The position numbers were made by a program, and so were the translations under genes. The notes beneath the pieces are model-generated. The model worked only from the letters and a program-made list of their open reading frames with translations, was not told where the DNA came from and searched no databases. A DNA stretch of 64,000 nucleotides from NCBI GenBank assembly GCA_037349315.1, contig JBAIAC010000004.1, positions 29,267,001 to 29,331,000 on the forward strand. Direction: 5' to 3'. Source of the DNA: Chelydra serpentina (lineage: Eukaryota; Chordata; Testudines; Chelydridae). Below are positions 46,141 through 56,055 of this stretch, piece after piece; the stretch's first letter is position 1; every line of letters starts with the position of its first letter.

Positions 46141-46536
46141 CTCACTTATTCCATATACAGTGGCAATAACACCTCCCTACTTCTATTTGGTATTCCCTGT
46201 GCTTATATATCCAAGGATTGTGTTTTATGTCTTTGCCAACCCATTGGACTTAGGAGCTCATGTTCCCTTGGCCAACCATTGTACCCCTAGATAAGCAGAT
46301 CTACACAATGGGCCAAACCCAGACGTCCTTACACAGTTTTTACTCAGTCCTTATTCAGGCCAAATTCTTAGTGACATCGCTAGAATGTTGAGTAAATACT
46401 GACTGGCCCTTAGGTGGGCATGCTCTGTAGGGGGAAGGGTGCAAGAAGCCTCCCCAGTCTGAGCTGCCCACATAAGAGTTAGGCAGAATTGTCTAGATAT
46501 ACTCAGGCATGCAGGGGCTGCTCTCTGATCTCTAGA
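46141..46536. other. No gene seen
   Basis: Contains a few odd CAGTCC/TTATTCAGGCC phrases, but nothing I can name. Confidence 0.4.
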
Positions 46537-46537
46537 A

Positions 46538-47957
46538 GCGACAAAGGGTCCTGTGGCACCTTATAGACTAACAGAGGTATTGAAGCGTAAGCTTTCGTGG
46601 GTGAATACCCACTTCTTCGGATGCAAGCAGTGGAAATGTCCAGAGACAGATATAAAAGTGCAGGGAAGATTCAGGCTAGAGATAACGAGGTAACCTTAAT
46701 CAGGGAGGATGAGGCCCTCTACTAGCAGTTGAGGTGTGAACACCAAGGGAGGAGAAACTGCTTTTGTAGTTGGCTAGCCATTCATAGTCTTTGTTTAGTC
46801 CTGAGCTGATGGTGTCAAATTTGCAAATGAACTGAAGCTCTACAGTTTCTCTTTGGAGTCTGGTCCTGAAGTTTTTTTGCTGCAGGATGGCTACCTTTAG
46901 GTCTGCAATTGTGTGTCCAGGGAGGTTGAAGTGTTCTCCCACAGGCTTTTGTATATTGCCATTCCTTATATCTGATTTGTGTCCATTTATCCTTTTGCGT
47001 AAGGACTGTCCAGTTTGACCGATGTACATAGCGGAGGGGCATTGCTGGCATATTATGGCATATATTACATTGGTGGATGTGCAGGTGAATGAACCAGTGA
47101 TGATGTGGCTGATCTGGTTAGGTCCTGTGATGGTGTTCCTGGTGTAGATATGTGGGCAAAGTTGGCATCGAGGTTTGTTGCATGGATTGGTTCCTGAGTT
47201 AGAGTTATTATGTTGTGGTGTGTAGTTGCTGGTGAGAATATGCTTCAGGTTGGCGGGTTGTCTGTGGGCAAGGACTGGCCTGCCTCCCAAGACCTGTGAA
47301 AGTGAGGGATCGTTGTTCAGGATGGGTTGTAGATCACTGATGATCCGTTGGAGAGGTTTTAGCTGAGGACTGTAAGTGATGGCCAGAGGAGTTCTGTTGG
47401 TTTCTTTCTTCGGTTTGTCTTGCAGCAGGAGGCTTCTGGGTACACGTCTGGCCCTGTTGATCTGTTTTCTTATTTCGTCATGTGGGTAGCGTAGTTTTGA
47501 GAATGCTTGGTGAAGATCTTGTAGGTGTTGGTCTCTGTCAGAGGGGTTGGAGCAAATACGGTTGTACCTCAGTGCTTGGCTGTAGACAATGGATTGTGTG
47601 GTGTGTCCGGGATGGAAGCTGGAGTCATGTAGGTAGGCATAGCAGTCAGTGGGTTTTTGGTATAGGGTGGTGTTAATGTGACCATCACTTATTTGCACTG
47701 TGGTGTCTAGGAAGTGGACTTCCCGTGTAGACTGGTCCAGGCTGAGGTTGATGGTGGGGTGGAAGCTGTTGAAATCGTGGTGGAATTCTTCCAGAGTTTC
47801 TTTCCCATGGGTCCAGATGATGAAGATGTCATCAATGTAGCGTAGATAGAGAAGGGGCGTGAGTGGACGAGAGCTGAGGAAGCGTTGTTCCAGGTCAGCC
47901 ATAAAGATGTTGGCATATTGTGGGGCCATGCGGGTGCCCATAGCGGTGCCACTGGTA
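46538..47957 (-). mobile_element. Penelope-like element, 5'-truncated
   Basis: The 3' terminal part (left) is GACAAAGGGTCCTGTGGCAC ... CTTCTTCGGATGC, shared with copies at 21.65-22.55 and 58.50 kb. Reading on the minus strand from 47957, the open frame encodes the RT C-terminal half and a GIY-YIG domain. At 47957 the text turns into an inverted copy of an internal part of the same element. Penelope-like elements are a separate retroelement class using a telomerase-related RT, and partial, inverted and tandem copies are typical of them. Confidence 0.9.
46584..46627 (-). ncRNA. Hammerhead-like motif at Penelope 3' end
   Basis: On the minus strand the text reads CCGAAGAAG, a TGGGT-ATTC-ACCCA stem-loop, then CGAAAGC. 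This is the order of a hammerhead ribozyme core: CUGANGA, stem II, GAAA. The first position of the core differs (CC instead of CU), so self-cleavage is doubtful in this copy. It lies in the 3' part of the element, where Penelope-like elements are known to carry such ribozymes. Confidence 0.45.
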
Positions 47958-48034
47958 CCACACGATCCACTGTCTGCAGCCAAGCACTGAGGTACAACCG
48001 TATTTGCTCCAACCCCTCTGACAGAAACCAACAC
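46700..48034 (-). CDS. Penelope-like RT (C-terminal part) and GIY-YIG endonuclease
   Basis: A 444-codon open frame. Residues 1-26 come from the inverted junction and are not part of the protein. Residues 27-45 (SGTAMGTRMAPQYANIFMAD) enter the RT palm, and YIDD at 66-69 is the RT active site. About 284-293 hold a CNKPRCQLC cluster of the linker. The GIY-YIG domain spans 322-400: NVIYAI, then MYIGQTGQSLRKRINGH with YIG at 337-339 and the conserved Arg residues. The stop follows PHPP. The N-terminal half of the RT is missing (about 400 residues relative to full elements), so the copy is inactive, although the remaining frame is uninterrupted, which suggests a young insertion. Confidence 0.85.
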   Translation of the reverse strand: MLVSVRGVGANTVVPQCLAADSGSCGTSGTAMGTRMAPQYANIFMADLEQRFLSSRPLTPLLYLRYIDDIFIIWTHGKETLEEFHHDFNSFHPTINLSLDQSTREVHFLDTTVQISDGHINTTLYQKPTDCYAYLHDSSFHPGHTTQSIVYSQALRYNRICSNPSDRDQHLQDLHQAFSKLRYPHDEIRKQINRARRVPRSLLLQDKPKKETNRTPLAITYSPQLKPLQRIISDLQPILNNDPSLSQVLGGRPVLAHRQPANLKHILTSNYTPQHNNSNSGTNPCNKPRCQLCPHIYTRNTITGPNQISHIITGSFTCTSTNVIYAIICQQCPSAMYIGQTGQSLRKRINGHKSDIRNGNIQKPVGEHFNLPGHTIADLKVAILQQKNFRTRLQRETVELQFICKFDTISSGLNKDYEWLANYKSSFSSLGVHTSTASRGPHPP

Positions 48035-48172
48035 TTACAAGTTCTTCACCAAGCATTCTCAAAACTACGCTACCCACATGACAAAATAAGAAAACAGATC
48101 AACAGGGCCAGACGTGTACCCAGAAGCCTCCTGCTGCAAGACAAACCAAAGAAAGAAACCAACAGAGCTTAA
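47957..48172 (+). mobile_element. Inverted copy of part of the Penelope element
   Basis: CCACACGATCCACTGTCTGC ... AAGAAACCAACAGA is the sense strand of the region lying at about 47392-47600 of the minus-strand copy, with about 95 percent identity by eye. It reads the same protein segment (RYNRICSNPSDR ... HQAFSKLRYPHDKIRKQINR) on the plus strand. The two copies form a long inverted repeat with about 360 bp of RT sequence between. The frame from 47885 is a by-product. Confidence 0.9.
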
Positions 48173-48504
48173 AGTCCTTCAATGAGAGGGATGCTTCCTT
48201 GGAGGTGATACTGACCATTCTCAACCCCCTTGGACTGAAATGAGAGTTGAGGATGCACAATGACACCTCCTACTGGGAACTCACCGCTTTTGGGATTAGG
48301 CTCTGTGCACCTGTCTCTAGTTACATGCCAGTGCATTTTGTAATGACAGCTGTTATTAAAAGAGCTAAACCAGAAAAGTAGCACCTCATGCTTGATATTT
48401 ACATAAGAAAATATAATAGTTAGTTAGTGTGGATGTAAATTTGGCAGCATATATTTTTCTGCCTATTTTATTCTTGTGTTGAATTATTTCCTCTGTGTTT
48501 ATAG
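48173..48504. other. No gene seen
   Basis: Sequence after the Penelope copy shows no motif. It ends in a CCTCTGTGTTTATAG tract that looks like a splice acceptor. Confidence 0.35.
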
Positions 48505-48650
48505 CGGACAGTTCTTTATGTTGGTTTTCCCCCATGCACTGTATATAGCATTTGCCTTATCATTAATAGTGCCACCTGTCATCTTCTCACTCATAATGAC
48601 AATCCTCTTGCAGAATAAACTGCAAGAGAGAAAAATAGCCCAGAAGTTAG
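48505..48650 (+). other. Possible host exon, unassigned membrane segment
   Basis: A segment open in the frame that starts at 48476 has a pyrimidine-rich AG on its left (CCTCTGTGTTTATAG) and a GTTAGT donor-like site on its right (48651). It would encode about 48 residues: GQFFMLVFPHALYIAFALSL and then about 12 more hydrophobic ones, a typical membrane helix, followed by the polar stretch LQNKLQERKIAQK, as in a stop-transfer end. Phase would be 1 at the left border. I do not recognise the family, and no partner exon is visible in the window. It could equally be chance. Confidence 0.25.
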
Positions 48651-50635
48651 TTTTGTGGAACAGGAGATCAGTTGCTTTAAGGAATATTTTTTCAGTGAAT
48701 TAAGGTTAAATTAACTGTAAGACTTGGGTTATCTTATCAGATCTCCAAACTAAACAGGGTGAGCACCTGGGTACGACAATGATGGGTGCATTTCAAATGC
48801 CTAAAAGAGATTAATGAACAGGAGCAGCAGCAACCACTACAGTGAAGCTTATGTAAGAACTTCCCTGTTTTCAATCCCCTAGAACTTTTTAAAGCTTTCA
48901 CTTTTTGAATGAAATTTTCCAGGCTTGTTCCCTGTTTGGTTGTGAATTTTTGTTGAAAGTTTGAGCCAGAACAGTTCAGCTGTTTTTAAAGTATGACAAG
49001 AATAAAACCAAAACACTTCCCCCCGATAAACTCCATTCTAATAGGGCTTGATCCACCTCCTACTGTAATCAACATGAATCAGTTTATGCCCATAATTGAA
49101 CTCTTCAACAGGCCAAATAGTAAAGCCCTATATCCCTCAACCCATCTCCCCCTCTTCGGCCTAGAAGACGTATATGCTTTGAAATATGGTTGGAAGCTTA
49201 ACAATTCCAGGTTCTGGTAGTTCAAGTAAGGAAGTGGGGAAGATTTGTGGGGCCTTTATAGAGAATACCCTACCAGCACCCCTTCCTTTTAAATTAAGGA
49301 ATCTCCAGCTAACAGCCTCTACTGGTATTAACTGTAAAACATTATCTGGGGGGTGGGTGAGAGAAAAAAGGGAGAAACTTTTAAAAGATCCTTACTGATT
49401 TAGAAGCAATGAGACTAGTAAGTCAATGGAATCTATGTTTCTAATTAGAGATTGTCAGATATTTTTTGTTGAAATTGATTTTTGACAAAAATGCCATTTT
49501 GGTCATATCAAAACACAGAAAAAGTGTCAGTTTTGATAACATTTCATTTAAAAAACCCTGATGCATTACAATGTTGAAATATTCTGTTCTGATATTTTTA
49601 AAATGGAATGTTTTCTCTTTTTATTAAGTTTTTGAAACATTTAATTGTTATATACTTTAAAAAAAGTTTTAAAAGGTCCAAATTTGAATGAATTGTTTAG
49701 ATTTTATCAAAGGAAATCATCTTGATTGACCCCAAACAAAAAATTGTTCAGAATTTTGATTTCTGGGAAGTCTTGAAATTTTTTGTGCTCCAAAATCCCA
49801 TTCCCACACAGGTGTTCTCCAAAGTCCATTTGGTGAATTTGAAAGCTAGTCCGTTCCAAAGTATTCACTTGTGTGTTTTCTAGCTGAAGGAGAATTTCAG
49901 AAATGTTGAGGTTAACCAAATAATATATGTCTGAGGAAAAAAATATATTTTACCTTTTGAAAGGTTCTCCAACATTTTTTATGAAGCCCTCATCCAACCT
50001 AGAAAATTATTCAGATAATTTGTCCACAGGCAGTGAAGAGTTCAGCTTGGTTGTCTGACAAGAAATGTGGTTGTCCTAGTTTTGGGGCTTTAGCTTCACT
50101 GCTGCTGTGATTGTCTGATGACACTTCTCAGCATTCTGCTGGTTTTGTTTTGGACTGTTGTGCTAGTGTTTTTCATTTTTATTCTTTTGTTATTAGTGTC
50201 TGATTTGTACTTGGATTTATGTTTCATTTCGCCAGTTCTTCAATATAAATTAAAATGCCATGGCCACTACCAGTCTGAGCCATCACTGAGACTAATAGCT
50301 TATTTTAAATTTGAGTAAAAACCCCTCTAATACCTAAATAATATATTAAAAAGTATTTCACTCCATGGATGTTAATATAGGTTGCTCCAAGATTAAGGCT
50401 ATTTTTGCCTGCAATTTGCAGCGTATTTTAATATCTCTGAGATTGAATTATTTTTTTTCTTATTGTGTAAGCCAATGTTAAACAAAGTGGCCAACTTTTG
50501 GATGATCTCATGTTGCATTCTGTGGAGAAATCTAGTAATAGGAGCATCTTGTAGACAAAGTAACACACTTTATGCATTTCACGTGAGCAACAGAACGGTC
50601 ATCTATATATAGGGAAAATTAAAATTGGTGGAATA
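48651..50635. other. No gene seen; A/T-coded tracts
   Basis: Bases 48880-48980 and 49450-49960 are built of TTTTTGTTGAAA, TTTTGATAAC and GAAATATTCTG words like other AT-rich tracts of this window. The 66-codon frame at 50118-50318 is Leu/Phe-rich because of the T-rich text. No gene is supported. Confidence 0.4.
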
Positions 50636-50639
50636 GGGA

Positions 50640-50890
50640 GAAGATGGATAGTATTGTACCTAAGGCTCTTGGGCCTCAAGGTGTCTGGGTTCAAGCCCCA
50701 GTTCTGCCATACATTTCTTCTATGAGGTTGGCCAAGTTGCTTAATTCCTTTCCTGTAAAATAGGGATAACAACACTGTCAAGTTTATAAACACTTTGGAG
50801 CAGGGTCTGTCTCTTACTCTATGTATGTACAGTGCCTATCACAATGAGACCCTGATCTCTGTTGGGGTCTATGGACACTACTATAATTCA
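50640..50890 (+). repeat. MIR/CORE-SINE, nearly full length (+)
   Basis: The head has GGTTCAAGCCCCAGTTCTGCC (B-box region), followed by GTTGGCCAAGTTGC, TTCCTGTAAAATAGGGATAACAAC, AAACACTTTGGAGCAGGGTC and the tail GTACAGTGCCTATCACAATG and GGTCTATGGACACTACTATAAT. It is the best template in this window for the tail fragments at 2.1 and 25.3 kb. Confidence 0.75.
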
Positions 50891-51744
50891 AATATGTACT
50901 TAATAGCAAAAGTCCCATTGGCTTCAGTGGGTACAGGATCAGGCACATAGTAGAGATGTGCTGCTATGTGGAACAGTCCTTGCCATTTAAAGCTTCTCAC
51001 ATCCCTCCATTGAATTGTTTCCATACCACCTCCATTTTTTTCATGTTATTTCTCAATGTCCTTGAAAGTTTTATCTTAACACGCATTTCCCAGCTGGAAA
51101 TTCCTGGATACAGCTGCTTAGAGAGTCTGTAGTGTCTCACGGTACAGACGAGACAAAACCGTTGTAACAAATATAAAGCGAACCCTTCACTCTGGCATTT
51201 GCATCTGACCTTTTCTCTGACCCACACCTTTAACCCCTGTTTCTGGCTCTGGTAAGTGGCAGTTGACTCTGGTGTTAAGCCTTAGCTTCATCCCCCAACC
51301 TGTATATCTGCTCTGCCCACTAGACCTGACTGCCCATATCCCAGCCCATAACAAAGGCCTTCAGAGAGGAGAAACCGTTGTTCATCGCTACTCTCTAAGT
51401 TCACTTCACATATCACTGGTATGGTATAACACTTTGGTCAGTGTTTTGGGGCTGATTCATATATTATCCAAGCTAGTCCACCCAGCTGTAATTAATTAAT
51501 ATCCTATCACACTAGAAGAGCATAATATATTTAAAATCACTTAAACTTAAATTCCAATGAAAACTGCATTCAGATACATGGTTGACTAAACCCTGTCCCA
51601 GTACCAGTGAGTGACCACTGGATTTTCCAAAGCACATATTGGTGAATACCATGTAGCCACTGCCTCTGTCCTGATGCAGAGAAAAGAGCGGCATATGGGG
51701 AGCATATAGCCAAGTGCAAGAACATAAGAAATTCTTGAGACTTC
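50891..51744. other. No gene; one repeat phrase
   Basis: ATTGGCTTCAGTGGGTACAGGATCAGG (50918) is a CAATGGG-core phrase. The remainder has no recognised element. Confidence 0.4.
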
Positions 51745-51747
51745 TAA

Positions 51748-51764
51748 GGGTATGTCTACACTAC
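51748..51764 (+). repeat. Harbinger left terminal inverted repeat
   Basis: GGGTATGTCTACACTAC starts directly after TAA. Only the inner GTCTACACTA matches the right end exactly, together with the first two G. Confidence 0.9.
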
Positions 51765-52125
51765 GAGAGTAGTTTGATTTTACTTAAACCAAATTTCTGA
51801 AACCGATATTACAAAGTCGAACGTGTGTATCCACACTAAGGACAGTAATTCGACTTTGTGAGTCCACAGTAACAGGGCAAGCGTCGACATTGCAAGCGGT
51901 GCACTATGGGTAGCTATCCCACAGTTCCCGCAGTCCCCGCTGCCCATTGGAATTCTGGGTCAAGCCCCCAATGCCTGCTGGGGCAAAAAATGTATCGTGG
52001 GTGGTTTTGGGTAACTGTCGTCATTCAACCCTCACTCCCTCCCTCCCTCCGTGAAAACGGCAGCAGTCAATCATTTCGCGCCTTTTTCTAGTGATTGACA
52101 GCGTGGACGCCACAGCACCACGAGC

Positions 52126-53388
52126 ATGGAGCCCGCTGCGATCATAGCTGCAGTTATGGCCGTTGTCAACACCTCTCGCCTTATCGTCCACCTTTTTCAG
52201 AGGCAGATGCTGAGAAATCGGGCGAGGAGGCTACGGCAGTGCGGTGAGGACATCGACTCTGAGAGGGGCACAGACCTCTCACAAAGCACGGGACCCCGCA
52301 CCGTGGACATCATGGTGGCACTGGGTCATGTTGATGCAGTGGAACGGTGATTCTGGGCCCAGGAAACAAGCACGGAGTGGTGGGACCGCATAGTGCTGCA
52401 GGTCTGGGATGAATCACAGTGGCTGCGAAACTTTCGAATGCGTAAGAGCACGTTCCTGGAACTGTGAGACTTGCTGTCCCCTGCCCTGAAGCGCCAGGAC
52501 ACCAGGATGCGAGCAGCCCTGACAGTCCAGAAGCGAGTGGCCATAGCCCTCTGGAAGCTTGCAATGCCAGACAGCTACCGGTCAGTCATGAATCAATTTG
52601 GAGTGGGCAAATCTACCGTGGGGGTTGCTTTGATGCAAGTAGCCAACACAATCATTGAGCTGCTGCTCTCAAAGGTAGTGACCCTGGGAAACGTGCAGGT
52701 GATCATAGATGGTTTCGATGCGATGGGATTCCCAAACTACGGTGGGGCTATAGACGGAACGCACATCCCTATACTGGGACCGGACCACCAGGGCAGCCAG
52801 TACATTAACCGAAAGGGCTACCTTTCAATGGTGCTGCAAGCACTGGTGGATCATAAGGGACGTTTTACCAACATCAATGTCGGATGGCCGGGCAATGTTC
52901 ATGACGCTCGCGTTTTCAGGAACTCTGGTCTGTTTAGATGGCTGCAGGAAGGTATTTACTTCCCGTACCAGAAAATAACTGTTGGGGATGTGGAGATGCT
53001 TATAGTGATCCTCAGGGACCCAGCCTACCCGCTAATGCCCTGGCTCATGAAGCCGTACACAGGCACCCTGGATAGTGAAAAGGAGCTCTTCAACTACCGT
53101 CTAAGCAAGTGCAGAATGGTGGTGGAGTGTGCTTTCGGATGCTTGAAGGGGAGATAGAGAAGCTTACTGACTCGCTCTGATCTCAGCGAAACCAATATCC
53201 CCATTGTTATTGCAGCTTGCTGTGTGCTCCACAATCTCTGTGAGAGCAAGGGAGAGACGTTTATGGCGGGGTGGGAGGTTGAGGCAAATCGCCTGTCTGC
53301 TGATTACACACAGCCAGACACCCGGGCGATTAGAAGAGCCCAGCGGGATGCGCTGCGCATCCGGGAAGCTTTGACAGCTAGCTTCTAG
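52126..53388 (+). pseudogene. Harbinger DDE transposase, three in-frame stops
   Basis: A single 420-codon frame from MEPAAIIAAVM to a final TAG at 53386, with in-frame stops at 52348 (TGA), 52465 (TGA) and 53155 (TAG) and no frameshift. It is a DDE_Tnp_4-type transposase that cuts and joins transposon ends. The segment around residues 115-345 reads MRAALTVQKRVAIALW, then FGVGKSTV (DNA-binding, helix-turn-helix-like). The first Asp is in GGAIDGTHIPIL, the second in GWPGNVHDARVF, and the Glu in VVECAFGCLKG, so all three catalytic acids are present. GDPAYPL-type text has become RDPAYPL. The C-terminus runs ACCVLHNLCESKGETF. Broken, not active by itself. Confidence 0.95.
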
Positions 53389-53390
53389 AC

Positions 53391-53860
53391 TGACCAGGCT
53401 TACCAGTGACTATTACGTTTGTTTAAACAGAAGGTGAACCTGCCCCCATTTCTTTACCCTGTTAATATTGCCTATCCTCTCCAATTACCAACCCCCTCCC
53501 CCCCTCCAAACACACCTTTAAGCAGAAAATAAAGGAAACATTGTTCAAGAAAACCGTCTTTTTTAGTAAGTATTTCAGGGTATGTTAATTTGGACCGGAG
53601 GCAGGATGACAGAGCATTGCTGCAGGGGATCTGTAACCGCCCTCCCCCGCCACAAAGTCACATAGCCTCCCCACACAGAACATGAGAACTACCTCCCAGA
53701 CTGACCAGGGTACCTACTGACTGTAATGTGTGTATAACCTTCTGGTGAACCTGCCCCCGTGTCTGTAACCTGGTAAAGGTGCCTATCCTCTCCAATTACC
53801 AACCTCCTTCCCCCCCTTCAAACACACCGTCCTTTAAAAGAAAATGAAGGAAACAGTAAT
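53391..53860. repeat. Duplicated 3' UTR segment in the Harbinger
   Basis: Segment TGACCAGG ... TGAACCTGCCCCC ... CCTATCCTCTCCAATTACCAA at 53391-53540 is repeated at 53702-53850, offset by 311 bp. The first copy has AATAAA at 53528-53533, a likely polyadenylation signal of the transposase; in the second copy it has become AATGAA. Confidence 0.85.
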
Positions 53861-53876
53861 TAACAGAAACATATTT

Positions 53877-53882
53877 TTTATT
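53877..53882 (-). promoter_or_regulatory. Polyadenylation signal of the Myb-like gene
   Basis: TTTATT on the plus strand gives AATAAA on the minus strand, about 77 bases downstream of the Myb-like stop codon at 53959-53961. No other AATAAA lies in between. Confidence 0.6.
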
Positions 53883-53958
53883 AAGGACTTAACAGTTATG
53901 AGATTAAACTTGGACGGGGGCTAGGGTGGGGTGCGGTTGGAGGGAAGTAAAGAAAGCA

Positions 53959-54449
53959 TCAAATCTTGGGGAATGAGAGCCTTCTGCTACTTGAGCAGCC
54001 CGCAGGGGTGGACTGATTGTTTCCACGGCCCCTGCCGACCCTCCTTCTTGGGACTTTGGGTGAGGTGGGTATGGGACTTTGTGGCGGGGGAGGGCGGTTA
54101 GAGATCTGATGCAGCGGGGCTCTTTCGTCCTGCCTCCGGTCCTGCAAAACATCTGCAAGGCGCCGGAGCATGTCCGTTTGCTCCCGCATTAGCCCAAGCA
54201 GCGACTGAGTCGCCTGCTGGTCTTCCTGCCGCCACCTGTCCTCACGAGCTTTCGTCCTCTCCTCCCATTCACTGGATGCTCGCCAGTATTGAGACATGTC
54301 CTCTCTCCACTGGGTCTGCTGTGCCGCCTCAGTTCGGGAACAGACCATAAGTTCGGAAAATATCTCATCCCGCGTTCTTTTTTTTCGCCGCCTAATCTGT
54401 GCCAGCCTCTGGGAGGGAGATGCCGGGGTAGCCCGGGAGACACTCGCAG
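53959..54449 (-). CDS. Harbinger Myb/SANT-like protein, distal exon
   Basis: The minus-strand frame after a strong acceptor (CCCTTTTTTCCATCCCACAG, ending at 54450) reads VSRATPASPSQRLAQIRRRK, with a basic KKRTRDE run, then a coiled-coil-like Gln/Glu/Arg segment (WREDMSQYW, ERTKAREDRWRQEDQQATQ). TDMLRRLADVLQDRRQDERA follows, then PPPPQSPIPTSPKVPRRRVG and the end SSRRLSFPKI. This is the C-terminal half of the Myb-like helper protein, probably a dimerisation and nuclear-localisation part. It is open to the stop. Confidence 0.8.
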
Positions 54450-55540
54450 CTGTGGGATGGAAAAAAGGGAGTGCATTCCTCACAAAGATACATTTTCGCG
54501 AACAATGAATATAGTCTTTCCCTTTGAACAAGACCATGCACACTAGCTATCACATGTGCACTCAGTACAAGGTCAAATTTTCAATCTTTATATTGAGTGC
54601 CTGGGGTCTTGGTGTACAGATCACACAAGCGGTACCAGACAATGGAATTCGGCTAGCAGCCGGCCATGGTAAGCTGTGGACTTTTGGCTGCTGAAAGCTT
54701 TCACGTTACAACCACAGCTCCTAGCGTTGGCCAGCTCCTGCTGCCGGCGATCCGGCCAGCATGAACTCTCCCACTTTCCCCCCCACCGTGTGGCTGTTCC
54801 CGGGAACGGTTCCTGCATGCTGCCGGCGATCCGGCCAGCAAGAACTCTCCCCCGTCCCCCACCACCACGTGGCTGTCCCCGGGAATGGTCCCCGCATGCT
54901 GCCGGCGATCTGGCCAGCAAGAACTCTCCCCCTGTCCCCCGCAACGCGTGGCTGTTCCCGGGAACGATCACTGCATGCTGCCGGTGAACCGCCACGCAGG
55001 AACGTTCCCCCTCCTCGCCCCCACCGCGTGGCTAGAAACCGCCGGGTACATTTCTTTAAAAGGAACAGGCAACCAGTCCCCATACTAAAATTCACCTAAT
55101 TCAAACCAGGTCACCATGACTGATATCACTCTGATGAGGATTACGCAGACAGAGAAAGACTGTATGCTGCGTGAATGCCAGCAAACACCGGGGCCGTATG
55201 CCACCATGCTTTGCCAGGCAATGATACCGGAGTACCTGCTACTAGCCTGGCGCGGAAAAGTTTCCTACCATGGAGGCCGCTCCCCCAGAAACCTTATGCA
55301 AAGGCTTTCATTGTACCTCCAGGAGAGCTTCATGGAGATGTCCCAGGAGGATTTCTGCTCTATCCCCAGACATGTTAACAGACTTTTCCATTAGCTGCAC
55401 TGGCCATGAATGCAGCTAAAGCGCCTAGGGCAAAGTAATAATTAAAAACCCATTTCTATAATACCATGTGTATTCTATTGAAAAGAAATGTTTAAGACAC
55501 TCACCCACCGATCCTTCATTTGATTCACGGTCCAGATTAC
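54450..55540 (-). other. Probable intron of the Myb-like gene
   Basis: The acceptor side is convincing. The best donor I see is GCG|GTAATC at 55539-55540, but joining it to the acceptor leaves the reading frame off by one base, so the true donor may differ or be mutated. The interval contains the 79-bp minisatellite and a short segment (55110-55400) with no known motif. Confidence 0.4.
54741..55034. repeat. 79-bp GC-rich minisatellite, 3.7 units
   Basis: Units start at 54741, 54820, 54899 and 54978 (CTGCCGGCGAT or CTGCCGGTGAA), exactly 79 bp apart. The unit includes CGGCCAGCAAGAACTCTCCC and GGCTGTTCCCGGGAACG. The last unit ends early. Overlapping open frames on both strands across it are a by-product of the lack of stop words, not genes. 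Confidence 0.95.
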
Positions 55541-56055
55541 CGCCTTGGGAGGGTTGGTAGGGGAATCTCCGTCAGGGTGATGAAGAGATCCTGGCTGTCG
55601 ACTTCCTCGTCCTCCTCATCTCCTTCATCATCTTCCCCGTCCGTGAAAACCTCCGAGGAAGCGGCCATTGACAATACCCCATCGTCGGAGTCCACGGACA
55701 GGGGTGGGGTAGTGGTGGCAGCCCCACCTAGGATAGCATGCAGTGCCACGTAGAAACAGCATGTCTGGGGCTGAGACCCGGAGCGTCTGTTGGACTCCTT
55801 GGTCTTCTGGTACGCTTGTCTCAGCTCCTTGATTTTCACGTTCCACTGCATTGCATCCCGGCTGTATCCTCTCTCCGTCATGGCCTTGGAGATCTTCTCG
55901 TAGATCTTCGCATTCCATCTTTTCGATCGCAGCTCTGAAAGCACAGACTCATCGCCCCATACAGTGATCAGATCCAACACTTCCCGATCAGTCCATGCTG
56001 GAGCCCTCTTTCGATTCTGGGATTGCATGGTCACCTCTGCAGGAGAGCTCTGCAT
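55541..56055 (-). CDS. Harbinger Myb/SANT-like protein, DNA-binding exon
   Basis: On the minus strand a start at MQSSPAEVTMQSQNRKRAP (56055; another Met at 56028) leads into a trihelix Myb/SANT-like domain: WTDREVLDLITVWGDESVLS, then KRWNAKIYEKISKAMTERGY and VKIKELRQAYQKTKESNRRS. The three-Trp/aromatic helix pattern fits DNA binding. An acidic run (DGEDDEGDEEDEEVD) follows, then DSQDLFITLTEIP. The open frame extends upstream to 56175, but the internal Met fits the family better. In Harbinger transposons this protein binds subterminal sites and brings in the transposase. No stop interrupts it. Confidence 0.85.

Noticed and set aside
47885..48172. A 95-codon plus-strand gene
   Set aside because: It is the inverted internal copy of the Penelope element, with an antisense start.
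54621..55099. Five overlapping open frames of 67-124 codons on both strands
   Set aside because: All are readings of the 79-bp GC-rich minisatellite, which simply lacks stop words. They have no known motif.
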